Origin: Cytophagaceae bacterium
GTDB lineage: Bacteria > Bacteroidota > Bacteroidia > Cytophagales > UBA9547
Assembly (NCBI GenBank): GCA_027488865.1
Contig: JAIYAU010000016.1
Coordinates: 62,001-126,000, forward strand
Direction of reading: 5' to 3'
DNA length: 64,000 nt
This document shows, one piece after another, positions 9,794-19,674 of this stretch. The position numbers were made by a program, and so were the translations under genes. How positions within the stretch are numbered: the first letter of the stretch is position 1; each line of letters starts with the position of its first letter. The notes under the pieces are model-generated. The model saw only the letters and a program-made list of their open reading frames with translations. It had not been told where the DNA came from and ran no database searches.

Positions 9794-10270
9794 ATGTTTC
9801 ATCTAAAGATTCATTTAAATAACAGAAAATTGATTACTAAACTAATAAAAATATTTGCGGGACATATTCTAATATTGGTTTCTACAAATATTTTAATAGC
9901 TCAAGATCGTTTTATTGAAGATATTCAAAAATATGGCGATGGTAAGGTTTATTTACAACCTGACCAAGTTGCAACCTTTCCCGGAGAAAGGGAAGGTCTT
10001 CAATATTATTTCGAAATGAGATTTGATCCTTATGTAGAAACCGATATGTTAGAATCTGCTAAAAACGGCACTGTGGAAGCCAAATTTATAGTAGAAACAA
10101 ATGGCAAAATTAAATATGTAGAAATCATAAAACATTATACCGAAAACTACGATCAAGAAATGATAAGTACCATTTTATCAATGCCGAAGTGGCAACCTGC
10201 AATAGTTGGAGGTCAAAAAGTTAGAAGTTTTCAAACCTATAGTTGGACCTTAAAATTCTATATGCGGTGA
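9794..10270 (+). CDS. Secreted TonB C-terminal-domain protein lacking the TonB anchor and linker
   Basis: A 158-residue protein with a basic N-terminus and a hydrophobic segment (about residues 20-37, ending LIAQD), which looks like a signal peptide or signal anchor. The final 75 residues follow the TonB_C fold: VEAKFIVETNGKIKYVEII, then MPKWQPAIVGGQKVR and WTLKF at the end. The Pro-rich periplasm-spanning linker of a real TonB is absent, so it is unlikely to energise receptors by itself. Bacteroidota encode many such stand-alone domains of unknown role. It is convergent with the HMG-CoA lyase gene, 36 bases away. Confidence 0.75.
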   Translation: MFHLKIHLNNRKLITKLIKIFAGHILILVSTNILIAQDRFIEDIQKYGDGKVYLQPDQVATFPGEREGLQYYFEMRFDPYVETDMLESAKNGTVEAKFIVETNGKIKYVEIIKHYTENYDQEMISTILSMPKWQPAIVGGQKVRSFQTYSWTLKFYMR

Positions 10271-10306
10271 TTGGTGTTTTAAATATTATGGTTTTTCAAT
10301 AACTAT

Positions 10307-11155
10307 TTATAAAAAAATATCGCCACTCAATTGAAGTGCCTTTTGAAATTCAGCTTTATCGATTCTAGTTTCTTCATCCTGAGTTTGCAAAAAGTCGAGT
10401 AAAATTTCCGTATCAATATTTCCAACCAAAACATCTCCTGCCATCGGGCAACCTCCATAACCTTTAATTGCGCTATCAAATCTTTTACAACCTGCTTGGT
10501 AAGCAGCCTTAATCTTATCTAAATTACGTTCTCTAGTTGCATGAAGATGCGCTCCAAATTCAATATGTGGGTATTGTCTAGTTGCTAGTTGATATGCCTT
10601 GGTAATTATTTCATTTTGTGCAGTACCAACAGTATCAGCTAATGAGATAACCGAAACGTCAAGTGCATCAAGTTTATGTAAAAAATTTGAAACAATATCT
10701 AAATTATAAGGATCATTGTATGGATTTCCAAAACCCATAGAAAGATAAACAACCAGCGTTTTTTGAAATCTAAGGCATAAGTTTTGAATCTCAGCTAACA
10801 CAGAAAATGAGGTAGCTATGGAAGAATTAGTATTTAAATGTTGAAATGTTTCGGAAAGTGACAAAGGAAATCCCAAAAACTTTATTTCTTCAAAAGTACA
10901 AGCACCCTCAGCACCTCTAAGGTTAGCAACTATAGCTAATAATTCGGTGTTCCCCCTAGTAAGATCTAATTTTGATAATACTGCGGCCGTATCTCTCATT
11001 TGTGGGATTGCCTTTGGAGATACAAAACTACCAAAATCTATAATATCAAAGCCACAAGAAAGTAGACTATTGATGTAATTGGCTTTTTGGTTGGTTTCTA
11101 TAAAGTAAGGCAGCCCCTGCATAGCATCTCTTGGGCACTCAATAAGTTTTATCAT
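10307..11155 (-). CDS. mvaB: Hydroxymethylglutaryl-CoA lyase family protein
   Basis: HMG-CoA lyase splits HMG-CoA into acetyl-CoA and acetoacetate at the end of leucine degradation. The 282-residue HMGL-like TIM barrel starts IECPRDAMQG, with catalytic Arg8 and metal ligand Asp9. GAHLHATRERNLDK supplies the HxH metal ligands, and KGYGGCPMAGD carries the catalytic Cys of the GCP motif. The usual GPRDG is CPRDA here. It starts 17 bases after the T9SS subtilase stop and may share its transcript. leuA (3798) belongs to the same superfamily but is distinct. Confidence 0.87.
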   Translation of the reverse strand: MIKLIECPRDAMQGLPYFIETNQKANYINSLLSCGFDIIDFGSFVSPKAIPQMRDTAAVLSKLDLTRGNTELLAIVANLRGAEGACTFEEIKFLGFPLSLSETFQHLNTNSSIATSFSVLAEIQNLCLRFQKTLVVYLSMGFGNPYNDPYNLDIVSNFLHKLDALDVSVISLADTVGTAQNEIITKAYQLATRQYPHIEFGAHLHATRERNLDKIKAAYQAGCKRFDSAIKGYGGCPMAGDVLVGNIDTEILLDFLQTQDEETRIDKAEFQKALQLSGDIFL

Positions 11156-11172
11156 GGCAATTTATAGGTTGA

Positions 11173-14100
11173 TTAATGGCTAATAACAAATTTTACCTTA
11201 AAACTTTTATTGGCCATTTTAATATTTGCCAAATAAATTCCAGATGGTAAATGACCAACCGCAATTTGCCAGTTTTCAGCTTCCATCCCGTTTGATTGAA
11301 TAACCACGACCCCAATAATATTTTCGATTGAAACTTCGATCATTTTTTTATTGGTAGTAGTTATATTTAAAATATCATTGCTAGGATTTGGTGCAATATT
11401 AATCCCGTTGGATATAACATCATCATTTTCAAATGTAATAATGTTAGAAACTTTTACTTCTTTTATTACCGTGTCTTTACAGCCATTATTATCAGTTAAA
11501 ATTAATTGAATTGGATAATTGGCGTTTGAATCAAATTGTATGCTAAATGATTGATTAGTTGATATTAGTGAGTCATTAACTGACCAAAACCAGTTAGTGG
11601 AATTTTTAGTACTATTTTTAAATTGGAAATTACCAGGGGTGGAGGTCGGTACATACGAAAAATCACCATTGAGCGAAACCACATTAACATTTGCTAAAAC
11701 AGGATTACTTTCAAAAACCGAATCGGTATTTGTGATATAAAAATTGGTATCACTTTCAATATTTGGTATTACTACAGATGATCCACTAACAATTTTGTTA
11801 CTTGCTACTAGCGGTAGTGATTTGTAAAAATTAAAGGTTTTCCCACCACTTGGGCTCACCTCAGCATTAGAACCGAAACAATAGTTTTGTTTACCTAAAA
11901 CCGGTGTGGGGCTAGTACGTATTTTTTTGTATTCTGACAAAGCAAGAGTAGCTGTATTTTGAATTTCTAAAATGTCCGAGCCCGCGATTAAGGCAATAGC
12001 AACTATTTGAGTTTCATTAGTATCCAAATCATATAAGGTAGCTCCAAAAATTTCGCTCACGTCCGTACCAGAGCCTGCACTACCCGCCCTTTTGTTACCA
12101 ACACCTCTTGTTAATGTAAAATATTTACTATTATCTGAAAATCCATTACTTATTAAACTGTTCTCAAGTGCATAAAATATTGGTTCTTGAGGTGTTAACA
12201 ATTTCATTCCACTATACAGCCCTGTAGCATTGGAGTTATAAGCGATGCCTAAAGTATTAATTGAATCCCATATTACTTTATTTTTTGCATAATAATTGGC
12301 ATCCGAAACATTTACAGCCGGTATGTCCCAATCTGCAAATAAGGCAGCATGCACTTTTTTCATATTTTCTCCACTAATATTTTTTATTCGATATTCGAGA
12401 ATAATAAAATTTTGTTTGTTTGGGCTATTCCAAGCAAATGATTTTTGAAGTACTTCTACATTGAGCTTATAAAAACCAGTATCTCTAAAATTATTAATAA
12501 TCATTCTATCAGCTTCTTGGGACTTAGCATATTTGACAAATCCGATTGGGGAAAAATCTTTTTTATTGGTGGTATTGTTCCCATTTCTAACACAATCGGA
12601 CAATTTACCTTTATCATTTGCTAGCATCAGACCACCTTCAAAGAGTAAGCCACTGTTGTTATATTTAAATCCTGAGCCTATCGAACCATCATAATCACTA
12701 AAGCCAATTCTCGCACCACTACTTATACTACATAATATTTTGTTGGTATCTAAATCCAAAAAATCAATGTTTAAATTATTTAGAGTAAAATATTGTTTAT
12801 CAACATAATCGCCATCTTCATAGGTGATGATAAATTCAGCATTACTAAGTATTGGTGTATTTGCCTTTATTTCAAATCTTATGGGACTATTACCAATGTT
12901 CAAACTGTCCATTGAATCTAACATGCCCACATGTATAACAGAATCATAAATAGTAATGTAGGGTGAACTAGTTGAAACATTAATTTTAAGATTTTGAGTA
13001 GGGGCAAGAAGATTTTTGAAAACACCAACAATTTTTATAGTATCCCCAATCATAAGCTTATCTCCATTGGAAGAAAGTACCTTTCTTGATACCATTTTAA
13101 CTGCTGGTGTACTTTTTGTTAGTGCTGAATACATATTCAATTTCCTTCCAATTTTTCCTTTATAAGGAATGTTGTCTGGTATTGTATCTATAATATCTCC
13201 AGTTAAACGAACCAATTCCATAATTTGTAATGCATTTAACTGTGGAAATTTAGATCTTATCAAGGCTACAGCCCCTGAAACTATAGGTGCCGACAGCGAA
13301 GTGCCATAGTCAAACTTCAAATTATTTCCATCAAATGTGGTAACTAACGCAGTTGGCGCTGCCAAATCTACAAATTTACTGAAAGATGAAAATTGCCATT
13401 TTTTATCATCTATGAGACCGGTTACAGAAAGCACATTGTCGTAAGAAGCAGGATAAAAAGTTAGTTCGGAACCAGTATTACCAGCAGCACCTACTACTAC
13501 CATATCATAATCTAATACCGCAGCATTAATAAAATCCTGTTCAACTTTGGAGGCTGAACCTGCACCACCCCATGAAAGATTAATGACCTTACATCCTTTA
13601 ATTCCAGCATAAATAAGGCTATTGTAAGCAGCATTTTGAATAATAGCTCCATTACTAGCAATTTTTAATGGAAGAAATTTACATTTAAACCCAGTTCCAG
13701 TAATGAGTGTATCGTTGTCGGCTGTGGCTGCAGCAAGACCAGAAACCATTGTTCCGTGTGGGTTAGCGTTGGGGTCAGACATTACATCACTGTCGTTTTG
13801 TCCTAAATCCCAACCCCGAAAATTGTCTGTATAACCGTCGTTATCATTATCAACACCATCAATGGTGTCGTTATAATTGTATTGAATGCTATTTTTTAAA
13901 TCAATATGATTGTAATCTGCACCCAAATCAGAGATGGCGATTGTTACGTTACTATCGCCTTTTTCGATATTCCATGCATCAAATGCATGAATTTGTGCTA
14001 ATGCATTACCATTGTTAGTGAGTGAGTCAGACTGTGGGTCATTTGGTCTATAGCAGGTAGTAAGTTTTCGAACTGGATCAGCATATTCAATCATTCCTGA

Positions 14101-14478
14101 TGCTTCCAAGGTTTTTATTATATCAAATATGTTTTTATCTGAACCTACCTTTACCTCATAGTAGTTAGAAAGGTCTATGCGTTTGGTAGGTAGGGCACGT
14201 CTTTGTTGTGCGTATTGATTACGTTCCATCGCCAATTCACGGCTAAATATTTGCCTTAAACTAATTCCATTTAATTGATTTGAGAGCTTTGATAGTTGAC
14301 GTGCATTGTTTTTGGGTTGCTCAAAAATCGATTTATATGCAGGTTTAACCTTGACCCAAATTGTTTTTTCAAGGTAATTGTCTAAATTTTGGTTGCGTGT
14401 TGGCAGCGGATATTTCGATTGGCCAAAAGATATATTTACTTGTAAACCAACAATAATGGCAATTAACCACTTATTCAT
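11173..14478 (-). CDS. Secreted S8 subtilase with PKD-like domain and T9SS sorting domain
   Basis: A 1101-residue exported serine peptidase. Residues 1-20 are a Sec signal peptide ending SFG-Q. The pro-region runs to about 150. The peptidase domain has Asp184 (ISDLGADY), His241 (NPHGTMVSG), VGAAGNTG near 329 and Ser394 (GTSLSAP). A long beta-rich middle region is followed by a PKD-like domain (near FWSVNDSLI). The last 80 residues form a type A T9SS sorting domain (INIAPNPSNDILNIT ... GIYLANIKM). The enzyme should cross the outer membrane through the PorSS machinery and be released or surface-attached. The HMG-CoA lyase gene follows by 17 bases. Confidence 0.9.
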   Translation of the reverse strand: MNKWLIAIIVGLQVNISFGQSKYPLPTRNQNLDNYLEKTIWVKVKPAYKSIFEQPKNNARQLSKLSNQLNGISLRQIFSRELAMERNQYAQQRRALPTKRIDLSNYYEVKVGSDKNIFDIIKTLEASGMIEYADPVRKLTTCYRPNDPQSDSLTNNGNALAQIHAFDAWNIEKGDSNVTIAISDLGADYNHIDLKNSIQYNYNDTIDGVDNDNDGYTDNFRGWDLGQNDSDVMSDPNANPHGTMVSGLAAATADNDTLITGTGFKCKFLPLKIASNGAIIQNAAYNSLIYAGIKGCKVINLSWGGAGSASKVEQDFINAAVLDYDMVVVGAAGNTGSELTFYPASYDNVLSVTGLIDDKKWQFSSFSKFVDLAAPTALVTTFDGNNLKFDYGTSLSAPIVSGAVALIRSKFPQLNALQIMELVRLTGDIIDTIPDNIPYKGKIGRKLNMYSALTKSTPAVKMVSRKVLSSNGDKLMIGDTIKIVGVFKNLLAPTQNLKINVSTSSPYITIYDSVIHVGMLDSMDSLNIGNSPIRFEIKANTPILSNAEFIITYEDGDYVDKQYFTLNNLNIDFLDLDTNKILCSISSGARIGFSDYDGSIGSGFKYNNSGLLFEGGLMLANDKGKLSDCVRNGNNTTNKKDFSPIGFVKYAKSQEADRMIINNFRDTGFYKLNVEVLQKSFAWNSPNKQNFIILEYRIKNISGENMKKVHAALFADWDIPAVNVSDANYYAKNKVIWDSINTLGIAYNSNATGLYSGMKLLTPQEPIFYALENSLISNGFSDNSKYFTLTRGVGNKRAGSAGSGTDVSEIFGATLYDLDTNETQIVAIALIAGSDILEIQNTATLALSEYKKIRTSPTPVLGKQNYCFGSNAEVSPSGGKTFNFYKSLPLVASNKIVSGSSVVIPNIESDTNFYITNTDSVFESNPVLANVNVVSLNGDFSYVPTSTPGNFQFKNSTKNSTNWFWSVNDSLISTNQSFSIQFDSNANYPIQLILTDNNGCKDTVIKEVKVSNIITFENDDVISNGINIAPNPSNDILNITTTNKKMIEVSIENIIGVVVIQSNGMEAENWQIAVGHLPSGIYLANIKMANKSFKVKFVISH

Positions 14479-14547
14479 AACTAGTGCATTTGACCCTGTT
14501 AACGAGTTTTTTTATCTTTTGGTTTAAGTATTAAATGATTTTCAACA

Positions 14548-14555
14548 CAAAGTTA
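14548..14555 (-). promoter_or_regulatory. -7 box of the T9SS subtilase gene
   Basis: CAAAGTTA on the plus strand reads TAACTTTG on the minus strand, an exact TAnnTTTG match 70 bases upstream of the subtilase start. No correctly spaced -33 TTG is seen. Confidence 0.35.
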
Positions 14556-14628
14556 AGTTTCTTATTCATTCTTTCGTAAATTGCGCATCTCAAACAAGTT
14601 TTTGTAAACCTTTTCTTTTTTATCCAAT

Positions 14629-16896
14629 ATGGCATTTGATATAGAAATGATCAAGGCACTTTATGCGATTTTTCCCGATCGCGTAGCTGATGCCCGTAAA
14701 GTTTTAGGTCGTCCTTTGACTTTAACAGACAAAATTTTATACACTCACCTTACAGAAGGTGCTCCTAGTAAGGCTTATGACCGAGGTAAATCTTATGTAG
14801 ATTTTAATCCTGATCGTGTGGCTATGCAAGACGCTACGGCTCAAATGGCTCTTTTGCAGTTTATGCAGGCAGGTAGACCAAAGGTAGCTGTGCCGTCAAC
14901 TGTACATTGTGATCACTTGATTACCGCGAAAGTAGGTGCTGAAAAAGATTTAGCTTTTGCAACCACAGAATCAAAAGAAGTTTTTGACTTTTTAGGTTCT
15001 GTGTCTAATAAATATGGTATTGGTTTTTGGAAACCAGGAGCTGGTATTATCCACCAAGTTGTACTAGAAAATTATGCATTCCCGGGTGGGATGATGATTG
15101 GTACTGATTCCCACACTGTTAATGCTGGCGGCTTAGGCATGTTGGCAATTGGTGTTGGTGGAGCTGATGCTTGTGATGTGATGGCTGGATTACCTTGGGA
15201 ATTAAAATTTCCTAAACTAATAGGCGTAAAGTTAACTGGAAAATTAAACGGTTGGGCTTCACCTAAGGATGTAATCTTGAAAGTGGCTGGTATTCTTACT
15301 GTAAAAGGTGGAACAGGCGCTATTGTAGAATATTTTGGCGAAGGTGCTCTTTCCATGTCTTGTACGGGTAAAGGGACCATTTGTAATATGGGTGCTGAAA
15401 TTGGTGCAACTACTTCTACGTTTGGTTATGACGAATCAATGGAGCGCTACTTGCGTGCAACTGGTCGTAATGATGTAGCAGATTTGGCCAATGGCATCAA
15501 AGAACATCTTACCGCAGATCCTGAGGTTTATGCATCTCCTGAAAAATATTTTGATGAAATAATTGAAATTAACCTTTCAACTTTAGAGCCACATTTGAAT
15601 GGGCCATTTACACCAGATTTGGCTACACCTGTTTCAAAAATGAAAGAAGAAGCAGCTAAAAACGGATGGCCCACAAAGGTAGAATGGGGCTTGATCGGTT
15701 CTTGCACCAACTCTTCTTACGAAGATTTATCTAGAGCAGCCTCTATCGCTAAACAAGCCATTGCCAAAGGACTTGTAACTAAGGCCGAATTTGGTATCAA
15801 CCCGGGTTCTGAGCAAGTTCGTTATACAGCGGAAAGAGATGGGTTATTAGGTACATTTACTGACCTTAATGCCACAATATTTACAAACGCTTGTGGCCCA
15901 TGTATAGGAATGTGGGATAGAATGGGTGCAGAGAAAAAAGAAAAGAACACTATTGTTCATTCTTTTAATCGCAACTTTGCTAAACGTGCTGATGGTAATC
16001 CAAATACTTATGCTTTTGTTGCTTCACCAGAGTTGGTAGCAGCAATTGCTATTGCTGGAGATTTATCGTTTAACCCACTTACCGACACCCTCACCAATAA
16101 TAAAGGAGAGCAAGTTAAACTAGATGGCCCATTTGGTGATGAGTTACCTGCCAAAGGATTTGCAGTTGAGGATGCTGGTTTTCAAGCACCTGCGGCTGAC
16201 GGTTCATCAGTAAATGTTGTAGTGTCTCCTACCTCTGATCGATTACAATTACTTGATCCATTCGAAGCGTGGGAAGGTACTGACTTGCACAATCTTAAAC
16301 TATTGATTAAGGCTAAAGGCAAGTGTACCACAGATCATATCTCGATGGCAGGGCCTTGGCTTAAATATCGTGGTCATCTGGATAATATTTCAAATAACAT
16401 GTTAATTGGAGCTGTCAATTATTTCAATGAAAAAACAGATGAAGTAAAGAACTCTTTAACAGGTGTTTATGGTCCTGTACCAGCCACTCAAAGGGCTTAT
16501 AAAGCCGCTGGAATTGGGTCGATTGTCGTTGGTGATGAAAATTATGGTGAAGGTTCTTCAAGAGAACATGCTGCAATGGAACCTCGTCATCTTGGTGTGC
16601 GTGCTGTTTTGGTAAAATCTTTTGCTCGTATTCATGAAACTAACTTGAAGAAACAAGGTATGTTGGCATTGACTTTTGTAGATAAAAACGATTATGAGAA
16701 AATACAAGAAGATGACTCGATTGATATCTTGGGCTTAACTACTTTCTCGCCAAATGTTCCTTTAACGTTAGTATTGACCCATAAAGATGGTACAAAAACT
16801 GAAATTAAAGTTGCACATAGCTATAATGAACAACAAATAGAGTGGTTCAAAGCAGGTGGTGCTTTAAATATAATAAGGGCTAATGTAAAGGCTTAA
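14629..16896 (+). CDS. acnA: Aconitate hydratase, mitochondrial-type
   Basis: Interconverts citrate and isocitrate in the TCA cycle using a labile 4Fe-4S cluster. The 755-residue protein matches the mitochondrial-type family: N-terminal VHCDHLI and [13 protein letters not shown], cluster cysteines in [10 protein letters not shown] and ACGPCIG, and the C-terminal swivel domain with [16 protein letters not shown]. It appears monocistronic and ends at a strong hairpin terminator. A possible leader promoter was not found by motif. Codons look highly optimised compared with the neighbours, consistent with high expression, although I did not calculate usage. Confidence 0.95.
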   Translation: MAFDIEMIKALYAIFPDRVADARKVLGRPLTLTDKILYTHLTEGAPSKAYDRGKSYVDFNPDRVAMQDATAQMALLQFMQAGRPKVAVPSTVHCDHLITAKVGAEKDLAFATTESKEVFDFLGSVSNKYGIGFWKPGAGIIHQVVLENYAFPGGMMIGTDSHTVNAGGLGMLAIGVGGADACDVMAGLPWELKFPKLIGVKLTGKLNGWASPKDVILKVAGILTVKGGTGAIVEYFGEGALSMSCTGKGTICNMGAEIGATTSTFGYDESMERYLRATGRNDVADLANGIKEHLTADPEVYASPEKYFDEIIEINLSTLEPHLNGPFTPDLATPVSKMKEEAAKNGWPTKVEWGLIGSCTNSSYEDLSRAASIAKQAIAKGLVTKAEFGINPGSEQVRYTAERDGLLGTFTDLNATIFTNACGPCIGMWDRMGAEKKEKNTIVHSFNRNFAKRADGNPNTYAFVASPELVAAIAIAGDLSFNPLTDTLTNNKGEQVKLDGPFGDELPAKGFAVEDAGFQAPAADGSSVNVVVSPTSDRLQLLDPFEAWEGTDLHNLKLLIKAKGKCTTDHISMAGPWLKYRGHLDNISNNMLIGAVNYFNEKTDEVKNSLTGVYGPVPATQRAYKAAGIGSIVVGDENYGEGSSREHAAMEPRHLGVRAVLVKSFARIHETNLKKQGMLALTFVDKNDYEKIQEDDSIDILGLTTFSPNVPLTLVLTHKDGTKTEIKVAHSYNEQQIEWFKAGGALNIIRANVKA

Positions 16897-16915
16897 GTAT
16901 TTTTAGTATAATTCA

Positions 16916-16954
16916 AAAGCGAGGGCAAATTCAACTTTGTCCTCGCTTTTTTTT
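16916..16954 (+). terminator. Intrinsic terminator of the aconitase gene
   Basis: A 14-bp stem (16916-16929 with 16936-16949, one G-U pair) closes a six-base loop and is followed by a T-run to 16954. It lies 20 bases after the aconitase stop. Confidence 0.88.
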
Positions 16955-16982
16955 ATGTTCATCAATCAAGAAAATTTTGAGA

Positions 16983-17531
16983 TTACCTTTTCGTAAAATC
17001 ATAAATGTATTGCATTGATAATCGATCATTTAGGGATTTAGAATAATGTATTTTACGAATTATCAAATTTTCATCAATTAAAAACTCTGCGGGCATAGTA
17101 CCAAAAGATTCTCCATCAGCCATAAGATGCAGCGGTAAAGACTTTATTTTAGCTGTGATAGCAGTTTGAATAAACGATGTCAAATGGCTTAAAGTAGATT
17201 TAACAACAGAATTTTCAACACCATAAATGGTGTACCATTTTTTTTCTGGATCCGCAATTAAAGGTATTGGAGAAATTTCTTTATGAAAAATACTTCTTAT
17301 TAAGGTGTTTTCATTTGATTCAAAAAAGAAAATCATTTCCAAATTTTGTGATTTTAGTTCATTTTGTACTTTTTGAAGTGCATGTACTCTTAAATTACAA
17401 AATGGACACCCAGCATGTCTAAAAAAACCCAAAAATACCTTTTTGCCATTATAATCTTCTAACGCTATTTTTCGCCCATATATATCTATTAACTCAAATC
17501 TGGGAGCAGTCACATTTAATTCTACAGTCAT
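16983..17531 (-). CDS. Peroxiredoxin-like (AhpC/TSA) thioredoxin-fold protein
   Basis: A 182-residue cytoplasmic protein of the AhpC/TSA-like thioredoxin fold. APRFELIDIYGRKIALEDY opens the domain and FFRHAGCPFCNLRVH supplies a CxxC pair in place of the single peroxidatic Cys of typical peroxiredoxins. AEFLIDENLIIRKIHY ends it. No signal peptide is present. It probably reduces peroxides or acts as a thiol oxidoreductase; the substrate is unknown. It stands alone, converging on the aconitase terminator. Confidence 0.75.
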   Translation of the reverse strand: MTVELNVTAPRFELIDIYGRKIALEDYNGKKVFLGFFRHAGCPFCNLRVHALQKVQNELKSQNLEMIFFFESNENTLIRSIFHKEISPIPLIADPEKKWYTIYGVENSVVKSTLSHLTSFIQTAITAKIKSLPLHLMADGESFGTMPAEFLIDENLIIRKIHYSKSLNDRLSMQYIYDFTKR

Positions 17532-17843
17532 TAGTTTTGTTTATTAAACTAACGATAAAAGGGTTGTATCAGACTTATGTTTAAAGAATTTAAAATTAAA
17601 TATATTTCTCAAGCGTAAAAGTTTATCGTTGTATAGTAAAACCCAAATCGGAATTGTAAATTTTTAATGAATGATTAATTGGTGATTTCTTAATTTCTTT
17701 TAACACTTACTTTTACAACAAATATTGGCGTTTCTATAAATTCTTTCAAACGAAACTTCCTCAAAACATCTTAATTTTACCATCAAAACCTAAGTTACCC
17801 TTATGATTTCCGAATATTTTTTGTAGCAATTAGCCCCGTTCAG
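17532..17843. other. Gene-free AT-rich spacer, 312 bases
   Basis: Lies between the peroxiredoxin-like gene and polX, both on the minus strand. I find no ORF with a usable start, no perfect TAnnTTTG box in the minus orientation, no strong hairpin and no tRNA-like structure. It presumably carries the promoter of the peroxiredoxin-like gene. Confidence 0.5.
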
Positions 17844-19559
17844 TTATAAGGCTATATTATTTTGATTGCTTTTTGCCTTTCGTTGAACAAGGTAATTTTC
17901 CATCTCTGCTAGTGAAAAAGTATTAAAGGTCATTTCTTTTGTAAGCCCACCTTTTCTACCAGCAATGACCCCATAATACATATCTTTATACCCATCCATT
18001 TCATGTGCATCAGGGTTAATGCTTAACATTACCCCTTTTTGAATCGCATGATTAACATAACGCCAATCCATATCCAATCTCCAAGGGCTCGCATTTATTT
18101 CTATCACAACTCCATTCGCAGCACAGGCGTCTATTATTTTATAATGATCTACAGGATACCCATTTCTTCTCAAAATTAGGCGACCTGTTAAGTGCCCCAA
18201 AATAGTAGTATAAGGATTTTCTATCGCTTTTATTAATCTTTTGGTTGCTTTCTCAACATCCATTTTTAATCCAGAATGTATAGAAGCAACCACAAAATCG
18301 AATGATGCCAAAACATAGTCGTCATAGTCCAAATCACCGTTGCCCAAAATATCAGATTCAATTCCTTTAAAAATCTTAAAGGGAGCCAATTCAATATTAA
18401 GCTTATCAATTTCCGCGTGTTGCTCTATAATTTTTCTTTCGTATAATCCACCAGCATACTGTGCCGACTTAGAGTGGTCACTAATGCCGAGATATTCATA
18501 ACCCATTTCTTTACACCTTTCAGCCATTTGGAATAGGGTATGTTTGCCGTCGCTAAAAGTAGAATGGTTGTGTAAAATCCCCTTCAAGTCACTCATTTCT
18601 ACGAGTTGCGGTAGTTTAAAACTGGCAGCAGCGTTAAGTTCAAAACCACCTTCTCTTAATTCAGAAGGGGTATATTGCATTTTTGCCTTGTCGTAAATAT
18701 CCTTTTCGTCACCGTAATGTTTATCTTTTATTATAGTTAATAAAGTTTTGCCTGAAGGTGTAGGATATAGCAAGTGCGCCATACTACTAGAGTTTACAAA
18801 AACTTGATTTATAAACTCCTGTTCCGATGTTAATATAATTTCAACTGGTGTTTCTTTGTCTGTTATAAGACCCCGCCAAGCAAAAGGGGAGCTTAATTTT
18901 TTATTGTTTTCCCAAAAATCATAAGAATTTAATTGGTTGTAAGCCTCTTTGAGATTTGAAGTGGCTACCACGATTTCAATAGCGTCAATTACCTCCCATT
19001 TACGTGCTAACTTACCTATAACCGCAACATGGTTAAAGGTTTCTTTTAGAATCTTACAAATATGTTCAGCTAATATTTCTGCCTCATTATAGCGCAATTT
19101 GCCTACTTGAGCTTTCTCAAAAATAAGATTTTGCTTTATGGTTTCTTGAGTTTTATCTCCAAACCCTTTAAGCTCAGCTATTCTATTATCTTCACATGCT
19201 TTGTATAAATCTGTTTTATTTTTTATTCCAAGTTCTTTCCAAATTGTCCTCACTTTCTTAGGGCCAATACCCTTTATATCGAGCATTTCAATTACACCGG
19301 GTGGGGTGGTTTCAAGATAAGTACTTAAGTCTGGAAAAGTACCTGTCAAACAAAGTTCGTGAATTTTAGTAGCAAGACTTTTGCCAATTCCATCTGTTGC
19401 TTCTAGTTCAGGAATGGATAATGTACCTAAGGGAATGTTTAATTTGTCTAGGTTAAAAGCTGCACTTGCATAGGATTTTATCTTAAATGGATTTTCATCA
19501 TGAAGTTCCATTAAAGCTGCAAGTAATTTAAAAGTATCTACTATTTCTTCGTTTTCCAT
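17844..19559 (-). CDS. polX: PolX-type protein: HhH, degenerate family X polymerase and PHP phosphoesterase
   Basis: A 571-residue protein in the order of bacterial PolX: N-terminal helical domain, HhH motifs (DGIGKSLATKI near 56, IKGIGPKKV near 95), polymerase palm, C-terminal PHP domain. The PHP metal sites look intact: HNHSTFSDGKHT near 332, GISDHS, SIHSG, GHLTGR and NPDAHE. The palm is altered. Aligning GKLARKWEVIDAIEIVV (182-198) with the family pattern GSxRRxxExxxDxD puts Ala193 and Glu195 at the two metal aspartates, and the third carboxylate region reads VEIIL. Phosphoesterase or 3'-5' nuclease activity is expected; polymerase activity is doubtful. Divergent from the lipoprotein gene at 19675. 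Confidence 0.85.
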   Translation of the reverse strand: MENEEIVDTFKLLAALMELHDENPFKIKSYASAAFNLDKLNIPLGTLSIPELEATDGIGKSLATKIHELCLTGTFPDLSTYLETTPPGVIEMLDIKGIGPKKVRTIWKELGIKNKTDLYKACEDNRIAELKGFGDKTQETIKQNLIFEKAQVGKLRYNEAEILAEHICKILKETFNHVAVIGKLARKWEVIDAIEIVVATSNLKEAYNQLNSYDFWENNKKLSSPFAWRGLITDKETPVEIILTSEQEFINQVFVNSSSMAHLLYPTPSGKTLLTIIKDKHYGDEKDIYDKAKMQYTPSELREGGFELNAAASFKLPQLVEMSDLKGILHNHSTFSDGKHTLFQMAERCKEMGYEYLGISDHSKSAQYAGGLYERKIIEQHAEIDKLNIELAPFKIFKGIESDILGNGDLDYDDYVLASFDFVVASIHSGLKMDVEKATKRLIKAIENPYTTILGHLTGRLILRRNGYPVDHYKIIDACAANGVVIEINASPWRLDMDWRYVNHAIQKGVMLSINPDAHEMDGYKDMYYGVIAGRKGGLTKEMTFNTFSLAEMENYLVQRKAKSNQNNIAL

Positions 19560-19635
19560 ATTATGTATTGCACTGACAACCGGGTATTATTAAAATCACA
19601 AATGATCTTACAAAATATTTCATTAAATGTCATTT

Positions 19636-19655
19636 CAAATATATGATTATATTTG
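19636..19655. promoter_or_regulatory. Back-to-back divergent -7 boxes forming a perfect inverted repeat
   Basis: CAAATATA (19636-19643), four bases, then TATATTTG (19648-19655). The right arm is an exact -7 box for the lipoprotein-thiE pair and the left arm is an exact -7 box for polX. Neither has a convincing -33 TTG. The site may be two promoters, an operator, or both. Confidence 0.5.
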
Positions 19656-19674
19656 TTTTGATAAATAATGATTA

